From contig NZ_SOFG01000002.1 in NCBI RefSeq assembly GCF_004402485.1, positions 7,738-55,438 on the forward strand: a DNA stretch of 47,701 nt, in the 5' to 3' direction. Both the position numbers and the translations under genes were made by a program. Below, piece by piece: positions 33,106-41,841 of the stretch (the stretch's first letter is position 1; every line of letters begins with the position of its first letter). The notes beneath the pieces were generated by a model. The model searched no databases and was not told the origin of the DNA. It worked only from the letters and a program-made list of their open reading frames with translations. This DNA comes from Cryobacterium algoricola. GTDB lineage: Bacteria > Actinomycetota > Actinomycetes > Actinomycetales > Microbacteriaceae.

Positions 33106-33839
33106 GATGTGCGCACCTGTCGGTTGGCCGGGTCAGCCGGTCTGAGCAGCGCGAACACGAGCGCGATCAGGGCACGAGCCAGGTAGGCCGCGGATCGCAC
33201 GGCATTGTGCGACGGCACCCCGCCTGATCGCGCCCGCATCGCCACGGGCACCTGTTCGATCCGGCATCCGGATCGAACCGCGATCACGAGAGACTCGATC
33301 GTGTCCCCGAGATATTCAGCGGGATATTGGTTCGCGAAGAGCAGCACAGCACGCGGGCCGCTCGCCCTCAGCCCCGATGTGGTGTCGGTGAGAGGCGTGT
33401 GGGCAATTCGGCTGATCACCCAGGACAGCGCGATCATCGCCCAGCGGCGGAGGCCCCGCACTTCGTAGGAACCGCTTCCCGCGAAACGCGCCCCGATCAC
33501 GACGTCTGCGCCATCCAGTCTCGCGAGCATTGCCTGGACACTTGCCGGATCGTGCTGCCCGTCGGCGTCGATTTGCACGACGTTCGTAAATCCGTTCTCG
33601 AGGGCATATCGGAACCCCAGACGCATCGCCCCTCCGACTCCCAGGTTGATCGGCAGGACGGCGACAATTGCCCCGGCGTTTCGCGCGTTCTGCGCAGTCC
33701 TGTCGTTGGAGCCGTCGTCGACCACGAGGCACCCCGCTCCCGGAAGTTCGGTGAGCACCTCGCGAACAACGTCTCCCACCGACTCCTCTTCGTTGAAGGC
33801 GGGCATCACGATCAGCGTGTGCTTCAGATTGACTACCAC
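33102..33839 (-). CDS. DPM1-like family 2 glycosyltransferase
   Basis: A 245-residue soluble GT-A enzyme. VMPAFNEEESV, VDDGSNDRT and the metal site QIDADGQHDP are all present, with the DPM-type segment DTTSGLRASGPRA after it. It likely forms a polyprenyl-phosphate sugar. The GTG start at 33839 is 22 nt downstream of the GT4 gene stop, and it is coupled to the DUF2304 gene. Like its partner it lacks C-terminal membrane helices, so DUF2304 may provide the membrane contact. Confidence 0.92.
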   Translation of the reverse strand: MVVNLKHTLIVMPAFNEEESVGDVVREVLTELPGAGCLVVDDGSNDRTAQNARNAGAIVAVLPINLGVGGAMRLGFRYALENGFTNVVQIDADGQHDPASVQAMLARLDGADVVIGARFAGSGSYEVRGLRRWAMIALSWVISRIAHTPLTDTTSGLRASGPRAVLLFANQYPAEYLGDTIESLVIAVRSGCRIEQVPVAMRARSGGVPSHNAVRSAAYLARALIALVFALLRPADPANRQVRTS

Positions 33840-33861
33840 GAGCGCCAGTCTAGGCGCGGGT

Positions 33862-35022
33862 TCATGGGGAGGAGCGAGGGCGGGTCTCCAGGGAGTCGAT
33901 TACCTCGAGGTACTCCGCGGCCCGCGCACGCCACGACCAGTGCGCCTCGAGCACCCCGCGTTTCATGCCCGGAAGAGGGTTCTGTAAGGCGTCGACAACC
34001 GCATCGGTCAAGGATTCCAGGGATGTCGCCGTCACGACCCGCACCGGGGCGCCATCCGCAAGTAGGGGAAGAGTGGACGGCACAGGATACGACACAATCT
34101 GTGCCCCCGCAGCCGCGGCCTCGAGCAGCGTGATCTGAAACCCCTCAGCCAACTGGCTGGGATTCACGAGCACGGAATCGCTGAGGACCGTCCTGATTGT
34201 TTCCACGCCGGCATGACCGTGGAGACGAACGGACCGCTCGATGCCCCGGGAGAGTATCCGCGCCCGCACCGCGTCCTGGTCAGGGCCATCCCCGAGAATG
34301 TGCACGGCAAGGTCTTCGAAACCTCGGTTCAGAATCAGTTCGGCCGCGACGTCGATGAAGATTTCCCAGCCCTTGCCGCCGACGAGCCTGCCCAGGAACG
34401 CGATACCAGCAGGGCGCCCGCCCGTTTCGCCTCGAGGCCAGTCCTCGAGCCTCAGAGCGTTGTAGAAGACGCTGGACGGCACGCCCGCGAGCGTCGAAAC
34501 GAAGGTACCGACCGGCTCGGAAACGGCGAGAACGCGCGTCGCACCGCGGAGCACTGCCCGGCCGAACGTCCAGTCGATGCTCCGAGATGCGATCTGAATC
34601 AGCCGTGACGGCGACCGGACGTATCCGGCGCCGTGCTCGGTGTGGATCACGGGGATGTGGTTTCGTCGAGCGATGCGGAGTCCGACCCAGGACATGGGGA
34701 AGAAACGCGTATGCGTGGAAACGACGGTGACGCCTTCGTCGGCAAGCATCCGCGCCAATCGACGACCGGAGCCCCAGCCCGGAAACGAGATGACGGAGGC
34801 AATGGGCCAATGCATCCGCAGACGGATCACTCGGATTCCATCTTCATGCGTGTCCGACTCCCGGGGTGCGAGCGTCACGACGGTGACGTGGGTTCCGGCG
34901 ACCGCCAACGCGGTAGCCAGTTGGAAGACGTGGCTTTCCAGACCGCCGAGACGAGGCGGATAACTGTTGACGACGATGGCAACATGGATTCCAGATGCCG
35001 GCGTCACTGCCTCAGTCTTCAC
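33862..35022 (-). CDS. Family 4 glycosyltransferase
   Basis: A 386-residue GT-B enzyme. Its first motif NSYPPRLGGLESHV and the later HTEHGAGYVRS mark the N-terminal domain; FLGRLVGGKGWEIFIDVA and NPSQLAEGFQITLLEAAAAG mark the nucleotide-sugar domain. It would act at the cytoplasmic face on lipid-linked saccharide. The GTG start has a GGGAG Shine-Dalgarno at 35026-35030. It is divergent from the Wzx-like gene across 98 bp. Confidence 0.92.
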   Translation of the reverse strand: MKTEAVTPASGIHVAIVVNSYPPRLGGLESHVFQLATALAVAGTHVTVVTLAPRESDTHEDGIRVIRLRMHWPIASVISFPGWGSGRRLARMLADEGVTVVSTHTRFFPMSWVGLRIARRNHIPVIHTEHGAGYVRSPSRLIQIASRSIDWTFGRAVLRGATRVLAVSEPVGTFVSTLAGVPSSVFYNALRLEDWPRGETGGRPAGIAFLGRLVGGKGWEIFIDVAAELILNRGFEDLAVHILGDGPDQDAVRARILSRGIERSVRLHGHAGVETIRTVLSDSVLVNPSQLAEGFQITLLEAAAAGAQIVSYPVPSTLPLLADGAPVRVVTATSLESLTDAVVDALQNPLPGMKRGVLEAHWSWRARAAEYLEVIDSLETRPRSSP

Positions 35023-35108
35023 GTCTCTCCCCCCAAATGGTGCCGCCGGTCACCGTGGCGTCGCAGACGGTGCTGCAGTCGAGATGCGGACGGCAAGCTG
35101 CGGTCGGC

Positions 35109-35114
35109 TAGCAT
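35109..35114 (+). promoter_or_regulatory. -10 box of leaderless promoter for the Wzx-like gene
   Basis: TAGCAT-TCTCAC-GTG: a TANNNT box 6 nt before the start codon, with no Shine-Dalgarno. It supports the GTG at 35121 as first codon and transcription start. Confidence 0.55.
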
Positions 35115-35120
35115 TCTCAC

Positions 35121-36356
35121 GTGGCCTCGACACTGATCAAGAGTACGGGTCTCGCGACGACGGGCACACTCGTGCAGGGTCTCGCCCGTTTCGGATACAC
35201 GATTCTGGTCGGCCGTCTGCTCGGCGCGGAGACTCTGGGCCAGGTGAGTGGCCTCATTGCCCTGTCTGTCTTTGTGTCCCTGTTCTGGCCGACGGCCACA
35301 GGCGTAGCCGCATCGCGTTTCCTGGCCGGGCCCGACGGCTCGGCCCAGTCGGCCGTTCCGATTCTTGTGCGCGAATTCCTCGTGTCGCTTCCGTTCCTGG
35401 CTATCGGCACGTTTTTCGCCGCCTGGATGATCGTTCCCGACGCCGCCGTCGCGATCACGACGGTGGCCCTCATGGTCTCGTTCTCGTCCTATGCCTTCAG
35501 CCGCGGCGCCGCACTCGGGCAATCTCGTTTTCTGCGAGTTGCGATCGTCGATACCGTGACGTCAATCCTGACGATCGCACTGTTGCTGGCCGTGGTCCTG
35601 TCACAGGTTTCCTGGCTTCTCCTGCTTCCACTTACCACGGGATACGCAATCTTTGCGATGCTGTGCTGGCCCCGCGGCGGCCGACCCTCCCGAACTCCGG
35701 ACCGGGAAATCACCAGGTTCATCTTCTTCAATTCCCTGGCCCAGCTCGCCGCCGGCGGCTCTCTGCAACTGGTCATGATCATTGCGCGGATTTACGACAC
35801 CCCGACGAATTCCGGACTGTTCGCCGCCGCATTTTCGTTGGCCACCCCCGCGTCGATGCTCGCCCTGTCGGTCAATCAGGTCCTCATCCCGCACTATTCG
35901 CGTCAGATCATCGCCAGCCCGGAGCTGCACCATCGATCGAACCGCCGGATCACTCTCTGGGGAATCGCAGGGTTCGCCGTCCTGTTCACGCTGCTTGCCG
36001 CGTTGTCTCCCGTTCTCATTGGACTGTTCTACGGGCCACGGTTTGCGGGGGCAACCCCGTACATGCAGTGGTTGCTCCTGGGCGTCGCTGCCTATTCGGT
36101 GTCGATGGTCCCCGCTGCGTCCCTGATCGCCAGAGGGCGGGACCGCCGGTACGCCGCGGCAGCGGCGCTCGGTTTCCTCGCCACCGCCGTCATCGCGATC
36201 TCCCTCGGCTCGACCTATGGAGCCTGGGCTGCCGTGGCCGCCTATGACATCGGTACGCTGCTCAGCGCATCTGCCATCGTGGCCATGGGGCTGGGCAGGC
36301 CGATACGGCACGCCGGGGGACTCGGCAGGAACTCGCCCGGTAAGCTCTCGAAATGA
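35121..36356 (+). CDS. Wzx-like polysaccharide flippase (MOP superfamily)
   Basis: A 411-residue protein with about 12 helices. The N-terminus (STGLATTGTLVQGLARFGYTI, read as helix 1 with a conserved Gly pattern, and LLGAETLGQVSGLIAL) is typical of Wzx/RfbX exporters. It would flip undecaprenyl-linked repeat units to the outer leaflet. A leaderless promoter lies immediately upstream, and its stop overlaps the DUF2142 start (ATGA), so both genes belong to one transcript. Confidence 0.88.
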   Translation: MASTLIKSTGLATTGTLVQGLARFGYTILVGRLLGAETLGQVSGLIALSVFVSLFWPTATGVAASRFLAGPDGSAQSAVPILVREFLVSLPFLAIGTFFAAWMIVPDAAVAITTVALMVSFSSYAFSRGAALGQSRFLRVAIVDTVTSILTIALLLAVVLSQVSWLLLLPLTTGYAIFAMLCWPRGGRPSRTPDREITRFIFFNSLAQLAAGGSLQLVMIIARIYDTPTNSGLFAAAFSLATPASMLALSVNQVLIPHYSRQIIASPELHHRSNRRITLWGIAGFAVLFTLLAALSPVLIGLFYGPRFAGATPYMQWLLLGVAAYSVSMVPAASLIARGRDRRYAAAAALGFLATAVIAISLGSTYGAWAAVAAYDIGTLLSASAIVAMGLGRPIRHAGGLGRNSPGKLSK

Positions 36357-37867
36357 TCCAGATTCGGAGTCCCAGGGTGCATGCGCGACGTCTGGCCACG
36401 ATTCTGGCTCCGGTGTTCGTCTTCCTGGCCCTCGTGAGCTGGGGGCTGGCATCGCCGGTTGGGGCAAGCCCTGACGACGATTTTCATCTCAATAGCATTT
36501 GGTGTGGCGATGGCTTCCGGGACGGTCTTTGCGAACCAGCCGCGACGCCGGACAAGCGGCTCGTGCCGGGGCCACTCGGGGCTTCGGCGTGCTTTGCCTT
36601 CAACTCGCGCCAGGGCGCGAGCTGCCAGACGGCGGTCGGCCTCTCGTCGGACTCCTACTCCATGGTCGCCACACCGCGCGGCAACTGGAGAGGCGATTAC
36701 CCGCCGCTGTTCTATTCAGTGATGGGAGTGTTTGCGGGGACGGACCTCTCAGTCTCCGTCATGCTGATGCGAGCATTCAACGCGGCCCTGTTCGTTGCCC
36801 TGACCACGACGATCTTCCTCCTGTTGCCCCGGCACCGTCGCACGGCACTCGTCTGGGGCTATGCGATCACCCTTGTCCCCCTGGGCATGTTCCTGGTGCC
36901 GTCAACGAATCCTTCCAGCTGGGCGATCATTTCAGCGGGAACTCTGTGGGGTGCGCTCCTGGGATACTTCGAGTCCGCCGGATGGCGCAAGGCCGCCCTG
37001 GGGACCCTCGCGGCCCTGTCCACCGTCATTGGAGCCGCAGCACGAGCGGACGCGGCCGTCTATGCGGTTATCGCAATCGGCGTCGTCGTGCTTCTCACCG
37101 CTCGTCGCGAACGAAAATTCGTTGTATCGCTTGTTCTGCCTGTCGCTCTTGTACTGATATCAAGCTACTTCTATCTCTCGTCCGGGCAGTCCGCTGTCTC
37201 CGGCGCGGGATTGCCGTCTCCATCCGGTCAGGCAGGAGGCTGGATGCACTTCTTCGTGGCCGATGTCATGGAGGTCCCCTCGCTCTGGGCGGGCGCCCTT
37301 GGCCTGTCCGGTCTGGGCTGGCTCGACACGCCGATGCCGGCCGTTGTCTGGCTGTGCAGTATCGCAGTGTGCTGCTCGATTGCGTTCACCGGAATCCACC
37401 ACACTTTCCGGCGCAAGTCCGTGGCGGTCATCCTCGTCTTCGCCGCCCTGTGGGCAATCCCGACGTACGTGCTCGTTCGCTCGCGCGTCCCTGTCGGGGA
37501 ACAGGTCCAGCCTCGGTACATCCTGCCGCTCATCATCATTCTCGCCGGATTGACGCTCCTGCAACGTCGTACTCAGTCGCTCAGCCTGTCCCGAACCCAG
37601 ATCACAGTCATCGTCGCGGCCCTCAGCCTGGCAAATGCGCTGGCACTTCACGCCGACATCCGCCGATACGTGACGGGAACCGATATCACGAGTTGGAATC
37701 TGGATACTGCGGCAGGGTGGTGGTGGGGCTTCGCTCCGTCCCCGATGACGTTGTGGTCCATCGGTTCGGTCAGCTTCGCCGGAGCTGTCGCTCTGCTCGC
37801 CATACTGCTCTGGCCCCGCGCGCAGGACGCGACTGCCGGAGAAACCGCCGCCTCTGCCCTCGCCTGA
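36353..37867 (+). CDS. DUF2142 family polytopic membrane protein
   Basis: A 504-residue protein with about 12 helices. After helix 1 it has SPVGASPDDDFHLNSIWCG, an acidic extracytoplasmic loop comparable with SVPDESAH in the other DUF2142 protein, and it shares the GLGWLDTPMP loop (the other has FGWLDTPLP). Two cysteines (about 51 and 60) in the first loop and further loop cysteines could form disulfides. A polyprenyl-sugar dependent glycosyltransferase role outside the cell is inferred. It follows the Wzx-like gene with a 4-nt overlap and is convergent with the GT2-GT4 fusion gene. Confidence 0.85.
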   Translation: MIQIRSPRVHARRLATILAPVFVFLALVSWGLASPVGASPDDDFHLNSIWCGDGFRDGLCEPAATPDKRLVPGPLGASACFAFNSRQGASCQTAVGLSSDSYSMVATPRGNWRGDYPPLFYSVMGVFAGTDLSVSVMLMRAFNAALFVALTTTIFLLLPRHRRTALVWGYAITLVPLGMFLVPSTNPSSWAIISAGTLWGALLGYFESAGWRKAALGTLAALSTVIGAAARADAAVYAVIAIGVVVLLTARRERKFVVSLVLPVALVLISSYFYLSSGQSAVSGAGLPSPSGQAGGWMHFFVADVMEVPSLWAGALGLSGLGWLDTPMPAVVWLCSIAVCCSIAFTGIHHTFRRKSVAVILVFAALWAIPTYVLVRSRVPVGEQVQPRYILPLIIILAGLTLLQRRTQSLSLSRTQITVIVAALSLANALALHADIRRYVTGTDITSWNLDTAAGWWWGFAPSPMTLWSIGSVSFAGAVALLAILLWPRAQDATAGETAASALA

Positions 37868-37904
37868 TAGTCCCAGCCGTTTGTAGCCAGACGACGGACC
37901 AGGG

Positions 37905-40394
37905 TCAGCGCATGTGACCGAGGCGACTTCTGATTTTCTTGGCGACGGCGCGCGGGCCACCCGCACGCAGATAATGCACGAACAGCCCGACGTCATGGCG
38001 GAACCCGTGCATCTTGCGGCGAGCGGGGGCTCGGCGGGGCACCTTCCTGGAACCGCCGGAGCTCACCACGCCGCTGAGGATCAGGTCCGGGGCGTGCCTG
38101 GCGTCGGCGACAAAATTCACAAGGGGAGCAAGCACAGTCTTCCACCCGTATTCCGCACGCACCCGGTCGATGTTCGCACGCGCTACAGCAGCGAAGTCCG
38201 CATCGAAGAGAACCTTCTGCAATGCGTCAGCAAGAGCGTCGACGTCCTTGGGCGGCACGACCAGACCGAGGTTTTCCTCTTCCACCAGCGATGCGAAATG
38301 GTCTCCGTGGGTGACGACCATGGGAAGGCCCGCCCAGAGATAGTCCAGAATTCGGGTGCGGAACGAGAAGGTGGTCTCGACATGTTCGAAGTGAGTACTG
38401 ACACCGGCGTCTGCTTCACTCAGATAGTTGTGACGCTCCGCATAATCCACCCACGAGGTATTGAAGAACACGGCCGTGTCGAGAACGCCAAGCTCGGCCG
38501 CCAGCGCGCGCGATTCGGCGACGATTCCCATCTCGGGAACGCCGGGATGAGGATGCTTCGTGCCTTGAAAGTAAAGCCGAACATTGTCATGGGTCTCCGA
38601 CAACCGAGCGACCGCGCGGATGAGCGTTTCGGGATCAAACCAGTTGTAGAGGCCGCCGCTCCACAGGAGCAACTTATCGTCCGCCCCGATTCCCGGAAGG
38701 ACACCCTTCAGGACCGGTTTCGTTGCCGGCGGGAAGACTTCGTTGAGACCGAACGGCACGACGTCGATCAGGTGGCTGAGATCTGGATCGGATGCATAGT
38801 TGGCCGGGTTGATCCGCCCGAGCGCCGCAAGCTGTCCGAGGTAGAAGTGCCGCTGCCGCTCAGAGGCGCACAGGAAGAAATCTCCCCTGGTGAGCTGCTC
38901 GTTGAGCACGTTCGTCGCATCGGACACCTGACGGTTCCACTGTTCAGGTCCTTGTTCACGGCCCTGCTCCAGCTGCTCGAGGTGCATGGGATCGTAGACG
39001 TCCGCAACGATGATCTTGTTCGAGTTGCGGAGCGAATCGAACAAGGCCATGGCGAGTCCCTGGAAGACGATCACGTCGGCCTGTTGTTCGAGCTTGCCCA
39101 TGCCACGATCATCGCCGGGCTTGATGTAGACCACGTTGAACGGCGCGGAAACGGGCTCGACACCGGCCAAGGACACGAGAGTGACCTCGTTGTCCCGTGC
39201 GAGGGCTTCAGCCATGTTCCACGCCCGAATCGCCGGTCCGGCCATCTTCGCCCCGATGGGGTCTCCTGTGATGACGAGCACATGGGTCAGGATCGGCGAG
39301 TCAGTGACCCCGAACGCCGTCACGATCTTCTCGTACCCCTCGAGGTAGTGCTCCGAATGGTACGACGGCGCATCCGTCTCACCGAAGAATCGCCACAGGC
39401 TGTTGTCCGCAACGACCCGCGTCGCCTGGATTCCTTCGCGCGACGTCGTCAGGGACGGGAGGTTCTCCACGAACTGGTCTATTGCGTACACTCCCGCGAG
39501 AGTCTGCCGCGCCACTTCCTCGCTAGGCCCGTTGTCACCGCCCTTGCGGAGGTCCAAAGACGTCGAGTCCAGGTTGCCGCGCGCGACAGCGCGACGGACC
39601 GTCAACGCCAGCGTGGCGGGAAAGATCTTCGCGAGCGCAGCATCCCCCAAATTCTTGTACTGCGCAAACAGGGCGTTGCGTTCGAGAAGATAGGTCTCCT
39701 TGAAGGCACCGAATGAGGTCATTGACGCGTGATGCTTGTGGTATGCCAGCGAAGCGGGCTCGTAGGAAAAACGCCATCCCAGCAGGTTGAGTCGCCAACC
39801 GAAGTCGACGTCCTCGAAGAACATGAAGAATCTCTCGTCGAACCCGCCCAGAGCCTCATACACGGACGTGCGCACGAACATCGCCGAGCCAGTGCCGAAG
39901 AGGACGTCTCGTGCCACGTCTGGCTCGCTCGGTATCGGCTGCGCCGTGAGGGGCTTATAACCCTGGCCGAACCAGGTCATCGCAGACCCGATGTAGTCGA
40001 CCAGCTTCCCGTCCCAATCGAGCACACGGCTGGCGACCGCACCAATCATCGGGTCCTTCTCGAAACGATTCACGGCGGCTCTCACCCAGGATGCATCCGG
40101 CTTCGCGTCGTTGTTCAAGAAAGCCAGGAACTCACCTGACGCCGATTTGACACCAAGGTTGCAGCCGCCGGCGAATCCGAGGTTCTCCTTCGATTCGATG
40201 AGGACGACATGCGGGGCTGCGGCCCGGATTCTCTGCGCGCTGTCGTCACCGGACGCGTTTTCGACGACGACGATTTCCAGGCGGCTCGAGGGCCAATCGA
40301 GTTGCCCCAGCTGCCTGATCGCCTCTATGGTGTCGTCCGTTCCCCGGAAATTCACGAGGACCACGGACACTACGCCCGTCTGCTTCTTAGGCAT
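37905..40394 (-). CDS. Bifunctional GT2-GT4 glycosyltransferase fusion
   Basis: An 829-residue two-enzyme protein. Residues 1-300 are a WbbL/rhamnosyltransferase-like GT2 domain (VVLVNFRGTDDT, VENASGDDS, FLNNDAKPD and FMFFEDVDFGWR). Residues about 365-760 are a GT-B domain (GPAIRAWNMAEALA, VYDPMHLE, LLWSGGLYNWFDPETLI, DYLWAGLPMVVTHG). A basic tail follows (RRAPARRK). It can add two successive sugars to a lipid-linked glycan. The ATG at 40394 has an AGGAAGG Shine-Dalgarno 6 nt upstream. Its 62-bp upstream gap lies downstream of the Fuc3NAc-like operon. Confidence 0.9.
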   Translation of the reverse strand: MPKKQTGVVSVVLVNFRGTDDTIEAIRQLGQLDWPSSRLEIVVVENASGDDSAQRIRAAAPHVVLIESKENLGFAGGCNLGVKSASGEFLAFLNNDAKPDASWVRAAVNRFEKDPMIGAVASRVLDWDGKLVDYIGSAMTWFGQGYKPLTAQPIPSEPDVARDVLFGTGSAMFVRTSVYEALGGFDERFFMFFEDVDFGWRLNLLGWRFSYEPASLAYHKHHASMTSFGAFKETYLLERNALFAQYKNLGDAALAKIFPATLALTVRRAVARGNLDSTSLDLRKGGDNGPSEEVARQTLAGVYAIDQFVENLPSLTTSREGIQATRVVADNSLWRFFGETDAPSYHSEHYLEGYEKIVTAFGVTDSPILTHVLVITGDPIGAKMAGPAIRAWNMAEALARDNEVTLVSLAGVEPVSAPFNVVYIKPGDDRGMGKLEQQADVIVFQGLAMALFDSLRNSNKIIVADVYDPMHLEQLEQGREQGPEQWNRQVSDATNVLNEQLTRGDFFLCASERQRHFYLGQLAALGRINPANYASDPDLSHLIDVVPFGLNEVFPPATKPVLKGVLPGIGADDKLLLWSGGLYNWFDPETLIRAVARLSETHDNVRLYFQGTKHPHPGVPEMGIVAESRALAAELGVLDTAVFFNTSWVDYAERHNYLSEADAGVSTHFEHVETTFSFRTRILDYLWAGLPMVVTHGDHFASLVEEENLGLVVPPKDVDALADALQKVLFDADFAAVARANIDRVRAEYGWKTVLAPLVNFVADARHAPDLILSGVVSSGGSRKVPRRAPARRKMHGFRHDVGLFVHYLRAGGPRAVAKKIRSRLGHMR

Positions 40395-40433
40395 GACTGC
40401 CTTCCTGGTTGCGTGTGTGCATACTGATACTAC

Positions 40434-40459
40434 TTAACGCCATTGTTCAAGGCGCTTAA
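40434..40459 (-). terminator. Imperfect hairpin at the end of the six-gene operon
   Basis: On the reverse strand TTAA(G)CGCC, including the stop codon of the last operon gene, pairs with GGCGTTAA across a 9-nt loop with one bulge. It may end the operon or be part of the promoter of the next gene. The stem is weak. Confidence 0.3.
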
Positions 40460-41841
40460 TGCCCCGCGCCGGAGGCAGACGGCGGTTCGACACACTGTGA
40501 CGAAGTCACGTCGCCCCGGGGTGCTGGATGAGCAAGGCCCATCTGTCCGAGCACGATGAAGCCGGCGATGAGGAGCACTCCAACGGCCCGCCAGATCCAG
40601 CCACGAGCCGTCGCATTCATGAACTGACTCACCCCACCTAGGCCACGAACCAGTCCCACCATTCCCACGAGAACAATGGGCAGGGCGAAGCGCGCCTCCG
40701 GAGCGGAAAAGACGATCGTACCCGCCGTCGCCGCCGACAAGGTCAGCAGAAGAGGCGTGCTGAGGTTAGCCGCAAGCCCGCCAGGAACGCGCGGCTGGCG
40801 CAGGAATACGAGCAGGCCGGCGATTGCGATGAATACGACCACGACGCCGAACAGAGTCAGCCTCCCGGGCATGACTCCGGAATACGGCGTAGCCGCAGAC
40901 CAATTCAGTGACGAGGCCACTTTCTCCACCGCAAAACCAGTCGACTGAATCGGGTGTGCCACGAACAGCTGGATCAGTTCGCCGACACTGCCGGGGGGCC
41001 GACCCGAAACGAGGTCCGCCATCGACGGGCTACAGGAGAACTGACGGGGATCCCCGGATCCGTCATAGGCCAGGGTGTCATATCTCACGATGAAGCTGGC
41101 GTACTGGGTCTGAATCTGGCCGATCCTGAAGGTGTCAACGGGCCACGGCAGCCAGCTCAGGAACGCGTGGCCGTTGTAAAAGGCCTGGACCGAGAACCCG
41201 GCGCAGATACCGACAAGCGCAAACACGGCGCGCTTCCACCGGGGCACGCACCAAATCACGAAGAGGAGTGCGACCGGCACGATGTAGACGGGTCGCAGAT
41301 TCACTCCGACGGCAAGTGCGCATCCTCCGAGTACGAACATGAGTGCGCGTGTCGACGTGCTCAGGAGAAGGACCGCAACAAGCACGAATGCGACAGCCCA
41401 GAGGTCCAGCAGCGTGAAAGGCGCAAACCCCCTCAGGAGAAGACTCGTGCCGATCGCCGAAACCCACACCTGCCACGAGCGCGGCTGAACCCCGCGTCCC
41501 GCGAGTCTGGGGACGATGATTCCACCGATAACGCTGATCAACGCGGCATTCTGTACGAGAACCGCCCATCCGGCACTGCCTTCGCCCGCCACGAGAGCGA
41601 CGAAGGCAGCCGGGACATAGATGACAGCGCTGAAGATTCCACGGAGGGCGAGCCCGCCGCTCTCAGTGATACCCCCTCCAGTGAGAAGGGCATGGGCGCC
41701 GTTCCAGTACATCGCAGCGTCATACACGAAGGATGGCGCCGGCCCACTGGTGAGTGCGATCAGAAACGCCACCGCACAGATGACTGCGGTGGTACCGGCT
41801 CGCCTCTCGCGGATTGACTCCCGCGAGCTATGCGCGCGCAC
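40456..41841 (-). CDS. Polytopic membrane protein, candidate GT-C glycosyltransferase
   Basis: About 461 residues with 10-12 helices. After helix 1 it has SFVYDAAMYWNGAHALL, an aspartate in the first extracytoplasmic loop as in GT-C enzymes that use polyprenyl-phosphate sugars. A second loop (PWPVDTFRIGQIQ and DPRQFSCSPS) is large enough for an acceptor site. It is last of the six-gene operon. The GTG at 41841 overlaps the preceding stop by 14 nt; the earlier ATG at 41931 lies deep within that gene. It would be the transferase for the sugar flipped by GtrA, which is inference. Confidence 0.72.
   Translation of the reverse strand: MRAHSSRESIRERRAGTTAVICAVAFLIALTSGPAPSFVYDAAMYWNGAHALLTGGGITESGGLALRGIFSAVIYVPAAFVALVAGEGSAGWAVLVQNAALISVIGGIIVPRLAGRGVQPRSWQVWVSAIGTSLLLRGFAPFTLLDLWAVAFVLVAVLLLSTSTRALMFVLGGCALAVGVNLRPVYIVPVALLFVIWCVPRWKRAVFALVGICAGFSVQAFYNGHAFLSWLPWPVDTFRIGQIQTQYASFIVRYDTLAYDGSGDPRQFSCSPSMADLVSGRPPGSVGELIQLFVAHPIQSTGFAVEKVASSLNWSAATPYSGVMPGRLTLFGVVVVFIAIAGLLVFLRQPRVPGGLAANLSTPLLLTLSAATAGTIVFSAPEARFALPIVLVGMVGLVRGLGGVSQFMNATARGWIWRAVGVLLIAGFIVLGQMGLAHPAPRGDVTSSQCVEPPSASGAGH

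Noticed and set aside
40954..41817. A 287-codon forward open frame opposite the GT-C candidate
   Set aside because: It is highly charged with no motif, and the reverse frame shows clear membrane-helix periodicity.
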